Below, one piece after another: positions 1 through 8,931 of a stretch of DNA of 64,000 nucleotides. Origin of the DNA: Alteromonas sp. RKMC-009 (GTDB taxonomy: Bacteria > Pseudomonadota > Gammaproteobacteria > Enterobacterales > Alteromonadaceae); NCBI RefSeq assembly GCF_003584565.2, contig NZ_CP031010.1, forward strand, positions 3,162,001 through 3,226,000. The letters are read 5' to 3'. How positions within the stretch are numbered: position 1 is the stretch's first letter; each line of letters begins with the position of its first letter. A program made the translations under genes and the position numbers. The notes under the pieces are model-generated. The model did no database searches. It worked only from the letters and a program-made list of their open reading frames with translations, and was not told where the DNA came from.

Positions 1-428
1 CCCAGTGCAGCTTCTGCACCTTTGTTCCCCGCTTTGGTACCGGAACGCTCAATAGCCTGTTCGATAGAATCTGTAGTGATAACACCGAAAGAGACCGGAA
101 TACCATACTCCAGTGATACCTGCGCCAGACCTTTGTTACACTCACCGGCAACAAAATCAAAGTGAGGCGTACCACCGCGGATCACCGCACCCAAAGCGAT
201 AATCGCATCGAACTGGCCTTTTTCTGCCAGTTTTTTTGCTGCTACAGGTAATTCATATGCACCCGGCACGCGAACCAGTGTGATGTCATTGTCGCTGACT
301 TCACCGTGACGCTCTAACGTATCCAGCGCACCTTCAAGCAAGCTTTCTACAACAAAACTGTTGAAACGTGACACAACAATCGCGAATTTCTTGCCTGTCG
401 CGCGAATATTACCTTCAATTACCTGCAT
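1..428 (-). CDS. ribH: 6,7-dimethyl-8-ribityllumazine synthase, 3' end cut off
   Basis: Penultimate enzyme of riboflavin synthesis: it condenses 5-amino-6-ribitylaminouracil with 3,4-dihydroxybutanone 4-phosphate, normally as a 60-subunit capsid or a pentamer. The visible 142 residues start MQVIEGN and carry the family signatures [32 protein letters not shown] (substrate and phosphate pocket, with the catalytic His) and [11 protein letters not shown]. The ATG lies at 428-426; the C-terminal dozen or so residues lie beyond the left edge. It is the last visible gene of the leftward nrdR-ribD-ribE-ribBA-ribH operon; in relatives nusB and thiL usually follow, which cannot be checked here. Confidence 0.97.
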   Translation of the reverse strand, partial: MQVIEGNIRATGKKFAIVVSRFNSFVVESLLEGALDTLERHGEVSDNDITLVRVPGAYELPVAAKKLAEKGQFDAIIALGAVIRGGTPHFDFVAGECNKGLAQVSLEYGIPVSFGVITTDSIEQAIERSGTKAGNKGAEAAL

Positions 429-513
429 GGTATTCCACCCCTATGAAAAAACGGCGCGCAGTATAGCATAACTGCGCGCAAACTAAATCGAATGTTCACG
501 AATTACACGGGAA

Positions 514-1614
514 CTAATTATGAATGTATTCCACCACATCCAGTCCGAAGCCGGACAACGCGTGGTATTTGACCGGCTTGCTGAGCAAACGCATTTTTTT
601 GACGCCCATAGTCGCCAGAATCTGACTGCCAACACCTACTGTACGTGACGAACCGGTCCAGGTTTTTCCTTCAGGCTTTTCACCGCGGTCTTCTGCAGCA
701 AATTGTCTGACCTGCCCTTCCAGGTCTTCTTCTTTACCCAGCACCACCAGCACACCACCTTCGTCTGCAATGCGCTTCATGGCATCAGGTAAGGTCATGG
801 TGCGGTTTATCGCGCGGGTAGAACCCAGTAAATCGCTCAGAGTATTATGCAAGTGAACACGCACAAGTGTAGGTGTTTCCGGGTCAATGTCACCTTTCTT
901 CAGCGCAAAGTGAATCTGATTATCGATAACATCTTTAAAGGTATGCAGTTCAAACTCACCATATTCCGTAGGCAGGCTGCACTGGGCAACTTTCTCTATA
1001 GTGGTTTCGTTCAGATTGCGATATTCAATCAGATCCGCAATTGTGCCGATTTTTATATCGTATTTTTCGGCGAATTTTTCGAGCTCAGGACGACGGGCCA
1101 TGGTGCCGTCTTCATTGAGGATCTCGACAATAACAGCAGCTGGCTCACAGCCACCAAGACGGGCAAGATCGACGCTTGCTTCGGTATGACCTGCACGGTT
1201 CAGCACACCGCCTTCTTTAGCAATTAACGGAAAAATGTGGCCCGGCTGCACAATGTCAGTTGCTTTAGCATCTTTACCTACCGCGGCCAGAATCGTGGTC
1301 GCGCGGTCTGCAGCAGAAATACCGGTGGTTACGCCACGGGCTGCTTCAATGGAAACGGTAAAGGCGGTATGAAATTGTGCGCCGTTTTTATCTACCATCA
1401 GCGGTAAATTCAAACGTTCACAGCGCTCCTGCGTCATGGGCAGGCATACCAGGCCGCGGGCATGAGTAACCATAAAGTTAATCGCTTCCGGCGTCACATG
1501 CTCAGCGGCCATGATGATATCGCCTTCATTCTCGCGATCTTCATCGTCCATCAGGATAACCATTTTACCCTGACGGATATCTTCAATTATTTCAGCTGTG
1601 GTGTTGAGTGCCAT
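514..1614 (-). CDS. ribBA: 3,4-dihydroxy-2-butanone-4-phosphate synthase with a degenerate GTP cyclohydrolase II domain
   Basis: The N-terminal half (about residues 1-205) is a complete RibB domain that makes the four-carbon precursor from ribulose 5-phosphate: acidic metal and substrate motif [10 protein letters not shown] near residue 23, THARGLVC, and [14 protein letters not shown]. The C-terminal half has the length and fold cues of GTP cyclohydrolase II (RibA), but the zinc signature (normally Cys, Gly-Asp, then Cys-Asp-Cys) is replaced around [14 protein letters not shown], so GTP hydrolysis is unlikely. Such RibBX-type fusions are known in gammaproteobacteria that carry a separate ribA. 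The gene sits between ribE and ribH, 18 nt after ribE. The ATG is at 1614. Confidence 0.95.
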   Translation of the reverse strand: MALNTTAEIIEDIRQGKMVILMDDEDRENEGDIIMAAEHVTPEAINFMVTHARGLVCLPMTQERCERLNLPLMVDKNGAQFHTAFTVSIEAARGVTTGISAADRATTILAAVGKDAKATDIVQPGHIFPLIAKEGGVLNRAGHTEASVDLARLGGCEPAAVIVEILNEDGTMARRPELEKFAEKYDIKIGTIADLIEYRNLNETTIEKVAQCSLPTEYGEFELHTFKDVIDNQIHFALKKGDIDPETPTLVRVHLHNTLSDLLGSTRAINRTMTLPDAMKRIADEGGVLVVLGKEEDLEGQVRQFAAEDRGEKPEGKTWTGSSRTVGVGSQILATMGVKKMRLLSKPVKYHALSGFGLDVVEYIHN

Positions 1615-1632
1615 AATTTCACTTATGTAGGG

Positions 1633-2298
1633 TTATTTTCTAAGAAAACCATTTTCGGCCAGGAAGGCCATACTAATGTCTTTTTTGGTGGTCTTTTCTG
1701 CTGCCTTGTCACCCATCATCAGGCGTTCCAGATAGCGGGCAACCACGTCTACTTCCAGATTGACCCGGCTGCCGGCTTTATACGTGCCGATCACCGTTTC
1801 CTGAAGGGTGTGAGGGATGATCCACAACATTAATTCATTGCCATCCACCTCATTCACAGTCAGGCTGACGCCGTCCACCGTGATACTGCCTTTATGGGCA
1901 ATATACTTTGCTAACTCAGTGGGGGCAGAAATCCAGATTTCAATGTAAGTGCTGTGTTTAACAATCTTTTTTACTTCACCAACGCCGTCCACATGGCCGG
2001 ATACAATATGACCACCGAAGCGATCTGTGGGGCGCATGGCTTTTTCCAGATTCACGGTACTGCCGGGTTTATAATTGGCAAAACCGGTGTAACGGATGGT
2101 TTCGGCTGACACGTCAGCACAATAATAATCTGTACCGAAGTCGGTTACTGTGAGACAGACACCGTTTGTGGCAATACTGTCGCCAAGGGCCACATCAGAC
2201 ATATCCAGCTTTTCTGACGACACAGTCAGCTTGATGTCTTCGCCCCGGTGATCAAGAGACTGAATCGTCCCCAGGGCCTGAATAATTCCGGTAAACAT
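1633..2298 (-). CDS. ribE: Riboflavin synthase, alpha subunit
   Basis: Dismutates two molecules of 6,7-dimethyl-8-ribityllumazine into riboflavin and the pyrimidine precursor. The 221 residues show the two tandem lumazine-binding barrels. Barrel one begins MFTGIIQALG and contains DSIATNGVCLTV; barrel two contains GGHIVSGHVDGVG and GSITVDGVSLTV. Length and start (conserved MFTGI) match the family. It lies 21 nt downstream of ribD and directly upstream of ribBA, so it is almost certainly cotranscribed. No FMN riboswitch-like leader is visible upstream of this gene or of ribD, where spacing is too short to hold one. Confidence 0.97.
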   Translation of the reverse strand: MFTGIIQALGTIQSLDHRGEDIKLTVSSEKLDMSDVALGDSIATNGVCLTVTDFGTDYYCADVSAETIRYTGFANYKPGSTVNLEKAMRPTDRFGGHIVSGHVDGVGEVKKIVKHSTYIEIWISAPTELAKYIAHKGSITVDGVSLTVNEVDGNELMLWIIPHTLQETVIGTYKAGSRVNLEVDVVARYLERLMMGDKAAEKTTKKDISMAFLAENGFLRK

Positions 2299-2319
2299 CG
2301 TATACCCTCTACAAAAGCG

Positions 2320-3441
2320 TTACTTAATTATATCGTATGACAAGCGGATATCAGGGCCGGTTTGCCGTACGTCAGTCAGTGACAGTACCGGCGTTTCATC
2401 CAGCGACACAAATTCATCCAGCGTGAGCATGCTTTGTGCTTTGTCACCTAACAGTTTGGACGCCTGATACACCACAAGCCGGTCAACTTCACCGGCAGTA
2501 AACAATGCACCGGCAAGACCCGGGCCGGCTTCCACCCACACATCATTAATTTGTCTTTCTCCCAGCTTCTCCATGAGCTGAGACAGGTCTATGTAATTGC
2601 CACGCATAGATACGGCCAGTGCCGGGACACTGGTTTGCGGCGCAACTGGCTGACCGGTTACCCGCAGGGTTTTATGTCCGTCTGTGAATAATTGCAAATC
2701 GTCCGGCAACCGGTTGTGGCTGTCTATCACGACCCTGAGCGGCTGCCTTACCGGCGAGACAGGGTAATCAGAAAAGTTGGCTTCATTTTCCCTGACCAGC
2801 AAAGACGGATTGTCGGCCAGTGCAGTGCCACTGCCGGTTAAAATGGCACAACTGGCAGCACGGTGTAATTGCACATCGCGGCGGGATTCAGCACTGGTGA
2901 TCCACTGGCTGACGCCGTTAGACAAGGCTATTTTGCCATCAAGACTGATACCCAGTTTCACCGTTACCCGCGGTTTGCCTGATATCATGCGTTTGATAAA
3001 TCCGGGGTTCAATGCTGCCGATTCGGCCGCCAGAACATCAGACACCACATCAATGCCGGCATCCTGAAGTTTTTTTATACCCCGGCCGCTCACCTGAGGG
3101 TTCGGATCAGTCATGGCGATAACCACCCGGCTGACACCAGCCTCCACTAACGCATCGGCGCAGGGAGGTGTTCGCCCGAAGTGACTGCAGGGCTCAAGTG
3201 TGACATAAGCCGTACCGCCACGGGCCTTATCGCCTGCTTCACGAAGAGCATGCACTTCCGCATGGGGTGTGCCGGCCTGTATATGGTAACCCTGTCCAGC
3301 TAAGTCGCCGTTACTGTCGAGAATAATACAACCGACACGGGGATTCGGAGATGTGGTGAACTGACCCTGCGTGGCCAGTCTGATGGCTTTCGCCATCCAG
3401 GCGTAGTCCTGAGAAATGGAAACAACTGACGTGGTTTTCAT
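2320..3441 (-). CDS. ribD: Bifunctional diaminohydroxyphosphoribosylaminopyrimidine deaminase / 5-amino-6-ribosylamino-uracil reductase
   Basis: Catalyses steps two and three of riboflavin synthesis. The N-terminal cytidine-deaminase-like domain (about residues 10-150) has the zinc ligands and general base His60-Ala-Glu62 plus Cys85 and Cys94 in PCSHFGRTPPC. The C-terminal NADPH-dependent reductase (about 155-373) shows KPRVTVKLGISLDGKIAL and the VEAGPGLAGAL segment. At 373 residues it has the normal length. The gene starts 8 nt after the nrdR stop codon. Residues 1-12 are not conserved in general, so the exact start (ATG at 3441) is slightly uncertain. Confidence 0.96.
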   Translation of the reverse strand: MKTTSVVSISQDYAWMAKAIRLATQGQFTTSPNPRVGCIILDSNGDLAGQGYHIQAGTPHAEVHALREAGDKARGGTAYVTLEPCSHFGRTPPCADALVEAGVSRVVIAMTDPNPQVSGRGIKKLQDAGIDVVSDVLAAESAALNPGFIKRMISGKPRVTVKLGISLDGKIALSNGVSQWITSAESRRDVQLHRAASCAILTGSGTALADNPSLLVRENEANFSDYPVSPVRQPLRVVIDSHNRLPDDLQLFTDGHKTLRVTGQPVAPQTSVPALAVSMRGNYIDLSQLMEKLGERQINDVWVEAGPGLAGALFTAGEVDRLVVYQASKLLGDKAQSMLTLDEFVSLDETPVLSLTDVRQTGPDIRLSYDIIK

Positions 3442-3449
3442 GGCGGTTA

Positions 3450-3899
3450 TCAGTCTCCTAAACGGGCAATTTCCTCACCAAACTCACGAATATCTTCAAA
3501 TGAACGGTACACTGACGCAAACCGCACATATGCGACTTTGTCGAGCACCTTCAGTGCATCCATAATCAGATTACCGAGGAATTCACTGGAAACTTCCCGT
3601 TCACCGGTAGCACGCAATGCAGACTTCAGCGACAAAATCACTTCTTCCACTTTCTCCGTGCTCACAGGGCGCTTTTCCAGTGCCCGCTGCAACCCGGCGC
3701 GTAGCTTATCTTCATTGAACGGCTCTCTGGAACCATCCCGTTTAATGACTCTCGGCATCACTAATTCAGCACTTTCAAAGGTAGTAAAGCGCTCGTGACA
3801 GATAACACATTCGCGACGGCGACGTACCTGATGCCCTTCTGCCACCAGACGGGAATCGATAACTTTGGTTTCCTGTGCCGAACAAAACGGGCAAAACAT
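3450..3899 (-). CDS. nrdR: Ribonucleotide reductase transcriptional repressor NrdR
   Basis: Zinc-finger and ATP-cone regulator that represses nrd operons when dATP is bound, by binding NrdR boxes. Residues 1-35 form the zinc ribbon (MFCPFC ... CVICHERF, four Cys). An ATP-cone domain follows from about residue 49 ([21 protein letters not shown] region). I chose the ATG at 3899 over an in-frame TTG at 3920 because an AAGGA ribosome-binding site lies just upstream and because relatives begin M-x-CPFC. The resulting 149 residues equal the usual length. It heads the rib operon, as nrdR does in E. coli and Vibrio. Confidence 0.96.
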   Translation of the reverse strand: MFCPFCSAQETKVIDSRLVAEGHQVRRRRECVICHERFTTFESAELVMPRVIKRDGSREPFNEDKLRAGLQRALEKRPVSTEKVEEVILSLKSALRATGEREVSSEFLGNLIMDALKVLDKVAYVRFASVYRSFEDIREFGEEIARLGD

Positions 3900-3921
3900 A
3901 GCAGGTCCTTTTAACAACAAA

Positions 3922-3952
3922 GCCGCCAGGCAGCACAGGCTGCTCTGACGGC
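3922..3952 (-). terminator. Putative intrinsic terminator after glyA
   Basis: An inverted repeat with arms of about 13 bp and one bulge (GCCGTCAGAGCAGC against GCTGCCTGGCGGC) lies between glyA and nrdR. Read on the minus strand it is followed by TTTGTTGTT. It probably ends much of the glyA transcript, although nrdR begins only 22 nt further on, so some read-through into the rib operon is possible. Confidence 0.6.
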
Positions 3953-4001
3953 ATCAACTCTTACTGACTAAGAGCGGGAAATTTCATACTGATAAAGCGG
4001 C

Positions 4002-5258
4002 TTACCCGTAAACCGGGAATGCTTTACACAGTTCTACAACTTCACCTTTAACACGCTCAACAACACTTTCATCACCCATGTTGTCCAGAATGTCGCAGAT
4101 CCAGGTCGCAACCTGTTTCGCCTGCTCTTCTTTGAAGCCACGACGGGTAATCGCCGGACTACCGATACGCAGACCACTGGTCACGAACGGTGAACGCGGA
4201 TCTTTTGGTACAGAGTTTTTGTTTACTGTGATATTCGCACGGCCAAGCGCGGCATCAGCGTCTTTACCTGTGATATCTTTCTTAATCAGATCCAGCAGGA
4301 ACAGGTGGTTTTCAGTACCGCCTGACACTACGTCGTAACCACGCTCCAGTACCACTTCAACCATGGCTTTTGCGTTTTTCACAACTTGCTGCTGATATTC
4401 TTTAAATTCAGGCTGAAGGGCTTCTTTGAACGCTACCGCTTTAGCTGCAATAACGTGACACAGAGGACCACCCTGGTTGCCCGGGAATACTGAGCTGTTC
4501 AGCTTCTTGTAGATCTCTTCGTCGCCACAGGCAGACAGGATCAGACCACTACGTGGACCCGCAAGGGTTTTGTGAGTCGTGGTAGTCACTACGTGTGCGT
4601 GAGCCAGCGGGCTCGGATATACACCGGCAGCAATCAGACCGGCAACGTGTGCCATGTCGACCAGCAGGTACGCACCTATTTTGTCTGCGATCTCACGGAA
4701 ACGGGCCCAGTCAACCACTTTTGAATAGGCAGAGAAACCACCGATAATCATCTTAGGCTTGTGCTCTAAGGCCAGTGCTTCAACCTGCTCGTAATCGATT
4801 TCGCCGGTTTCTTCATTCAGACCATACTGTACCGCATTGTAGGTTTTACCTGAGAAGTTTACGTGAGAACCGTGAGTTAAGTGACCGCCTTCAGACAGAC
4901 TCATACCCAGAACAGTATCACCGGCATTAATTAGAGCCATAAACGCAGCAGCGTTGGCCTGAGAGCCTGCGTGGGGCTGAACGTTGGCGTACTCAGCACC
5001 AAACAGTTGCTTAGCACGGTCAATCGCCAGTTGCTCTACCACGTCTACATGCTCACAACCACCATAGTAACGCTTACCGGGATAACCTTCTGCGTACTTA
5101 TTCGTTAACTGAGAGCCTTGCGCCTCCATGACACGTGGACTGCAATAGTTTTCTGATGCGATGAGCTCAATGTGATGCTCCTGACGCTCAGCTTCTTTGG
5201 CCATGGCATCTGCCAGTTCCGGATCGTAATCCGCAATAGTCATATCGCGAGGTAACAT
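4002..5258 (-). CDS. glyA: Serine hydroxymethyltransferase
   Basis: PLP enzyme that converts serine and tetrahydrofolate to glycine and 5,10-methylene-tetrahydrofolate, the main one-carbon source. The 418 residues carry the family signature [12 protein letters not shown] with the Schiff-base Lys230, the PLP-stacking segment around SQANAAAF and the tail [17 protein letters not shown]. The ATG at 5258 follows a clear GGAGC ribosome-binding site. It has its own putative terminator before nrdR. The glyA-nrdR-rib order is common in gammaproteobacteria. The 193-nt upstream gap is AT-rich, but I could not assign a convincing promoter or a MetR or PurR site in it. Confidence 0.98.
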   Translation of the reverse strand: MLPRDMTIADYDPELADAMAKEAERQEHHIELIASENYCSPRVMEAQGSQLTNKYAEGYPGKRYYGGCEHVDVVEQLAIDRAKQLFGAEYANVQPHAGSQANAAAFMALINAGDTVLGMSLSEGGHLTHGSHVNFSGKTYNAVQYGLNEETGEIDYEQVEALALEHKPKMIIGGFSAYSKVVDWARFREIADKIGAYLLVDMAHVAGLIAAGVYPSPLAHAHVVTTTTHKTLAGPRSGLILSACGDEEIYKKLNSSVFPGNQGGPLCHVIAAKAVAFKEALQPEFKEYQQQVVKNAKAMVEVVLERGYDVVSGGTENHLFLLDLIKKDITGKDADAALGRANITVNKNSVPKDPRSPFVTSGLRIGSPAITRRGFKEEQAKQVATWICDILDNMGDESVVERVKGEVVELCKAFPVYG

Positions 5259-5451
5259 GAAGGCTCCTTACTCTGCGTTTTATGGACAGCTAAAAAATGA
5301 GGGGCATATTTTAGTCATTTTAAGCCGCATGTATACTGCTTTATGCCCGTTTCGTTTATATCCGCAGCGGCAGCATTTCTTAACACTGCCCTGTCGCTTA
5401 TACGCCGCGGCCTGCGGCCATATATAACGTTTAATTACAATTCAGAAAGAT

Positions 5452-6489
5452 TTAACCTTTTTCCAGCGCTTTCACACGGTTAAAGAGATCATCGATCTGA
5501 CGGGTCCGTACAGTCACTTTACGCCAGTCGCGGTTTTTCATGGCCGGCTGACCGGATGAATAAACGCCGGACTCGGTAATATCCTGCACAATCATGGTAT
5601 AACCGGTTACCTGCACATTATCGCAAATGCTGATATGTCCATTCACACCACAGCCTCCGCCAAGTATGACGTATTTGCCGATATGACAACTGCCTGCAAT
5701 GCCTGTAGCGCCGCAAATACAGGAGTGATCACCAATGATACAGTTGTGTCCTACCTGTACCTGGTTATCGATAATCACATTCTTACCGATGATGGTATCT
5801 TCCATAGCGCCACGGTCGATGCTGCTTGAAGCACCAATTTGGGAATCATCACCAATCTGCACACTGCCGGTTTGCGGAATGGGCAGCCATGTTCCTTGGT
5901 CGTTTGCGTATCCAAAACCTGCCGCACCAATAACGGTCTGGCTGTGAATAGTCACCCGCTTACCAATCACAATATCGTGATACACGGTGACGTTGGGATA
6001 AATTGTCGAACCCTCACCAATTTTCGTGCCTTTACCAATCACGGTATTTGCGCCGATTCTAGCGTTATCACCCAGCATGACATTATCTTCAATAATGACA
6101 TTGTGACCCAGCGACACATTGGTTCCCAGCGTGGCAGAAGAAGCCACAACGGCTGTTTCAGCGATACCGGATGCCACCTCAGGTGTGGTGTCGAACAACT
6201 GGGCTATGCGGGCAAAGGCTGCGTGGGGATTACTGTGAACCAGCGCAGGAACCGGGCAGTCGTCCAGCATTTTCTCATTCAGAATCACCGCTCCGGCGGC
6301 CGTATCAGCCAGTTGCGACTTGTATTTTACGTTGGTCAGAAATGAAATCTGGTGGCCTTTCGACCCGGCCAGAGTGCCCACACCACTCAGCTTTGTTTCG
6401 TTGATACGGGTTTCATCACCCGCCACACTGCCACCCACGTGGTCCGCCAGCTCAGTTAAAGTGTATGTGCGTTTTGCGTGTGCCGTCAT
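5452..6489 (-). CDS. lpxD: UDP-3-O-acylglucosamine N-acyltransferase, stand-alone copy
   Basis: Third step of lipid A synthesis: transfers a 3-hydroxyacyl chain from ACP to UDP-3-O-acylglucosamine. The N-terminal uridine-binding domain (about residues 1-110, with ISFLTNVKY) is followed by a left-handed beta-helix of hexapeptide repeats (about 110-310) and a short C-terminal helix (TRQIDDLFNRVKALEKG). The likely catalytic His is in QVQVGHNCIIG. Length 345 fits the family. It does not lie in a bamA-skp-lpxD-fabZ-lpxA cluster, where gammaproteobacteria normally keep lpxD, so it may be a second paralogue; that is inference, because the rest of the genome is not visible. Confidence 0.93.
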   Translation of the reverse strand: MTAHAKRTYTLTELADHVGGSVAGDETRINETKLSGVGTLAGSKGHQISFLTNVKYKSQLADTAAGAVILNEKMLDDCPVPALVHSNPHAAFARIAQLFDTTPEVASGIAETAVVASSATLGTNVSLGHNVIIEDNVMLGDNARIGANTVIGKGTKIGEGSTIYPNVTVYHDIVIGKRVTIHSQTVIGAAGFGYANDQGTWLPIPQTGSVQIGDDSQIGASSSIDRGAMEDTIIGKNVIIDNQVQVGHNCIIGDHSCICGATGIAGSCHIGKYVILGGGCGVNGHISICDNVQVTGYTMIVQDITESGVYSSGQPAMKNRDWRKVTVRTRQIDDLFNRVKALEKG

Positions 6490-6708
6490 AGCTTAACCTG
6501 TTAGTCAATTTCCTGTGTGTATGGTAATGCAAAATCGCGGATTCGTCCTGACCCTCACCATTAATTTCCTGCCATCCGCCATGTAAACGTTCAAAATTAA
6601 CCCATTATTGAAAATCACTGCTGGCTTTACTGGTCAGATTGAGGACAAAGCGAGTACAATAGATGGCATATCATTTACTTATATTGAAGCAAGGACACTG
6701 TTCGGAAC

Positions 6709-8382
6709 ATGTCATCACAATACGTATATTCCATGCACAGGGTTGGCAAAATTGTGCCACCCAACCGTCATATTTTAAAAGATATCTCTCTGAGCTTTTT
6801 CCCTGGCGCCAAAATCGGCGTACTGGGTCTCAACGGTGCGGGTAAATCTACCCTGCTCCGCATCATGGCCGGCGTGGACACCGAAATAGAAGGTGAAGCC
6901 CGCCCGCAACCGGGTATCAACATTGGTTACCTGCCACAGGAACCTAAACTGGACGAGTCCAAAGACGTTCGCGGCAACATCGAAGAAGCGGTTGCTGACG
7001 TAAAACACGCCCTTACCCGTCTTGATGAAGTGTATGCCGCCTACGCCGAAGCAGACGCCGATTTTGATGCGCTGGCAAAGGAACAGGGTGAACTGGAAGC
7101 GATTATTCAGGCGAAGGATGGTCATAACCTGGACAACGCCCTGGAACGTGCTGCGGATGCCCTGCGTCTGCCGCCATGGGACGCCGATGTTTCCAAACTG
7201 TCCGGTGGTGAACGCCGCCGTGTAGCACTATGCCGCCTGCTGCTTGAGAAGCCGGATATGCTGCTGCTTGACGAACCGACTAACCACTTAGACGCAGAAT
7301 CTGTTGCCTGGCTGGAACGCTTCCTTCACGACTATGAAGGTACCGTAGTAGCCATTACCCACGACCGTTATTTCCTTGATAACGTTGCCGGCTGGATCCT
7401 GGAACTCGACCGTGGCCACGGTATTCCGTGGGAAGGTAACTATTCTTCCTGGCTGGAACAGAAAGAAGCCCGTCTTGCCCAGGAAGAACGCACTGAAAAT
7501 GCCCGCGTGAAATCTATGAAGCAGGAACTGGAGTGGGTGCGCTCGAACCCGAAAGGCCGTCACGCCAAATCTAAAGCACGTATGGCCCGCTTTGAAGAAA
7601 TGTCCACGTCTGATTACCAGAAGCGTAACGAAACCAATGAGCTGTTCATTCCACCGGGTGAGCGCCTGGGCGATAAAGTCATTGAAGTAAAACACCTTAA
7701 AAAAGCTTACGGTGACCGTGTACTTATCGATGATATGGACTTCGTGGTACCGAAAGGCGCTATCGTCGGTATTATCGGTCCTAACGGTGCCGGTAAATCT
7801 ACCCTGTTCAAAATGATTTCAGGGCAGGAGCAGCCGGACGAAGGTGAAGTGGTTATTGGTGATACCGTTCATCTGGCCAGTGTGGAGCAGTTCCGTGACC
7901 ACATGAATGACAAGAATACCGTGTGGAAAGAAATCTCTGACGATTCTGACATTATCCGCATCGGTAACTTTGAAATTAACAGCCGCGCTTACTGCAGCCG
8001 CTTTAACTTCCGTGGCAGCGACCAGCAAAAATTCATCGGCGATCTGTCCGGTGGTGAGCGCAACCGTGTTCACCTGGCCAAATTGCTGAAAGCCGGCGGC
8101 AACGTGTTGCTGCTCGATGAACCGACCAACGATTTGGACGTTGAAACCCTGCGGGCACTGGAAAATGCCTTATTGGAATTCCCCGGCTGTGCCATGGTTA
8201 TCTCGCACGATCGCTGGTTCCTCGACCGCGTAGCCACGCATATCATTGACTACCGCGATGAAGGTAAAGTTAACTTCTTTGAAGGTAACTACACCGACTA
8301 CGAAACCTGGCTGAAAGAAAACTTCGGACAGGATGTGGTAGAGCCGCACCGCCTGAAATATAAGCGTATGGCGAAGAAGTAA
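6709..8382 (+). CDS. ettA: Energy-dependent translational throttle protein EttA (ABC-F ATPase)
   Basis: Soluble ABC-F protein that binds the ribosomal E site and gates the first elongation cycle according to ATP/ADP ratio. Two ABC cassettes are visible: Walker A GLNGAGKST (about residue 43) with signature LSGGERRRVALC and DEPTNHLDAES; then Walker A GPNGAGKST (about 357) with LSGGERNRVHLA and DEPTNDLDVET. The charged linker between them (about 240-300) is the P-site tRNA interaction motif. At 557 residues it is within two of E. coli EttA. A -10-like TACAAT at 6655-6660 lies upstream, without a good -35. Divergent from lpxD. Confidence 0.97.
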   Translation: MSSQYVYSMHRVGKIVPPNRHILKDISLSFFPGAKIGVLGLNGAGKSTLLRIMAGVDTEIEGEARPQPGINIGYLPQEPKLDESKDVRGNIEEAVADVKHALTRLDEVYAAYAEADADFDALAKEQGELEAIIQAKDGHNLDNALERAADALRLPPWDADVSKLSGGERRRVALCRLLLEKPDMLLLDEPTNHLDAESVAWLERFLHDYEGTVVAITHDRYFLDNVAGWILELDRGHGIPWEGNYSSWLEQKEARLAQEERTENARVKSMKQELEWVRSNPKGRHAKSKARMARFEEMSTSDYQKRNETNELFIPPGERLGDKVIEVKHLKKAYGDRVLIDDMDFVVPKGAIVGIIGPNGAGKSTLFKMISGQEQPDEGEVVIGDTVHLASVEQFRDHMNDKNTVWKEISDDSDIIRIGNFEINSRAYCSRFNFRGSDQQKFIGDLSGGERNRVHLAKLLKAGGNVLLLDEPTNDLDVETLRALENALLEFPGCAMVISHDRWFLDRVATHIIDYRDEGKVNFFEGNYTDYETWLKENFGQDVVEPHRLKYKRMAKK

Positions 8383-8389
8383 TACACAG

Positions 8390-8411
8390 GCCCCGCATTT
8401 GCGGGGCTTTT
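8390..8411 (+). terminator. Intrinsic terminator of ettA
   Basis: A perfect 7-bp GC hairpin (GCCCCGC-ATTT-GCGGGGC, 8390-8407) followed by TTTT begins 8 nt after the ettA stop codon. Confidence 0.9.
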
Positions 8412-8470
8412 ACTATCTGGTTGATTAATTTTCCGGCTTTCGCAGGATTAATTTGAACGATCAGGTTGAC

Positions 8471-8507
8471 CTTACCCCGTTGTTTACACTAATAATTAAG
8501 GGGTAAG
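8471..8507. repeat. Inverted repeat upstream of the small PilZ gene
   Basis: CTTACCCC (8471-8478) and GGGGTAAG (8500-8507) are perfect 8-bp inverted arms 21 nt apart. The repeat ends 18 nt before the GTG of the PilZ gene and encloses an AT-rich segment that could hold a promoter element. There is no T-run, so it is more likely an operator or leader hairpin than a terminator. Confidence 0.5.
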
Positions 8508-8525
8508 TTATCAGGAAGAACAATT

Positions 8526-8927
8526 GTGGATAAACGACAGTTTCAGCGTGTAGATTTAAAGGTACCGGGAGAGCTCAGTCTCCACGGTAACAGCATACCT
8601 GTTACTGTTGAGGATGTATCACTGCAGGGCCTGCGCCTCAGCGCTGCAGAAGCCATGCTGGACATGTTGCCCTTCGACAGTCACGACCCTTACACTGTGA
8701 TGTTTAAAGCAAATCCCGACAGTCCGTTAATGACACTGTATCTGATCCAGCTTTACCGCCAGTCTCCGCAAAAAGCCGGCGTCATTTATATCGGCTGTAA
8801 AGTCGATCACATCGATGTGGAATGTCTGGCCGAACTGCGCCGCCTGATCAACCTGAACAGCGGCGACGATGCGCTGAGCGAAAAAGACATGGACGCCCTG
8901 CTTAATGCAGTCTATCCCGGCAACTGA
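8526..8927 (+). CDS. Single-domain PilZ protein (cyclic-di-GMP receptor)
   Basis: A 133-residue protein that is essentially one PilZ domain. It has the RxxxR motif at the start (RQFQR, residues 4-8) and DxSxxG at DVSLQG (about 29-34), the residues that hold cyclic-di-GMP, so binding is likely. The C-terminal tail is acidic (DDALSEKDMDALL). The start is a GTG at 8526 behind a good AGGAAG ribosome-binding site, since no ATG precedes RxxxR. It lies convergent to radA with only 4 nt between stop codons. The output (motility, pilus or polysaccharide) cannot be told from sequence. Confidence 0.88.
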   Translation: MDKRQFQRVDLKVPGELSLHGNSIPVTVEDVSLQGLRLSAAEAMLDMLPFDSHDPYTVMFKANPDSPLMTLYLIQLYRQSPQKAGVIYIGCKVDHIDVECLAELRRLINLNSGDDALSEKDMDALLNAVYPGN

Positions 8928-8931
8928 ATGC

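Noticed and set aside
3900..5451. FMN or glycine riboswitch near the rib operon or glyA
   Set aside because: The gaps are too short before ribD, and the 193-nt glyA leader shows no conserved aptamer helices that I could find.
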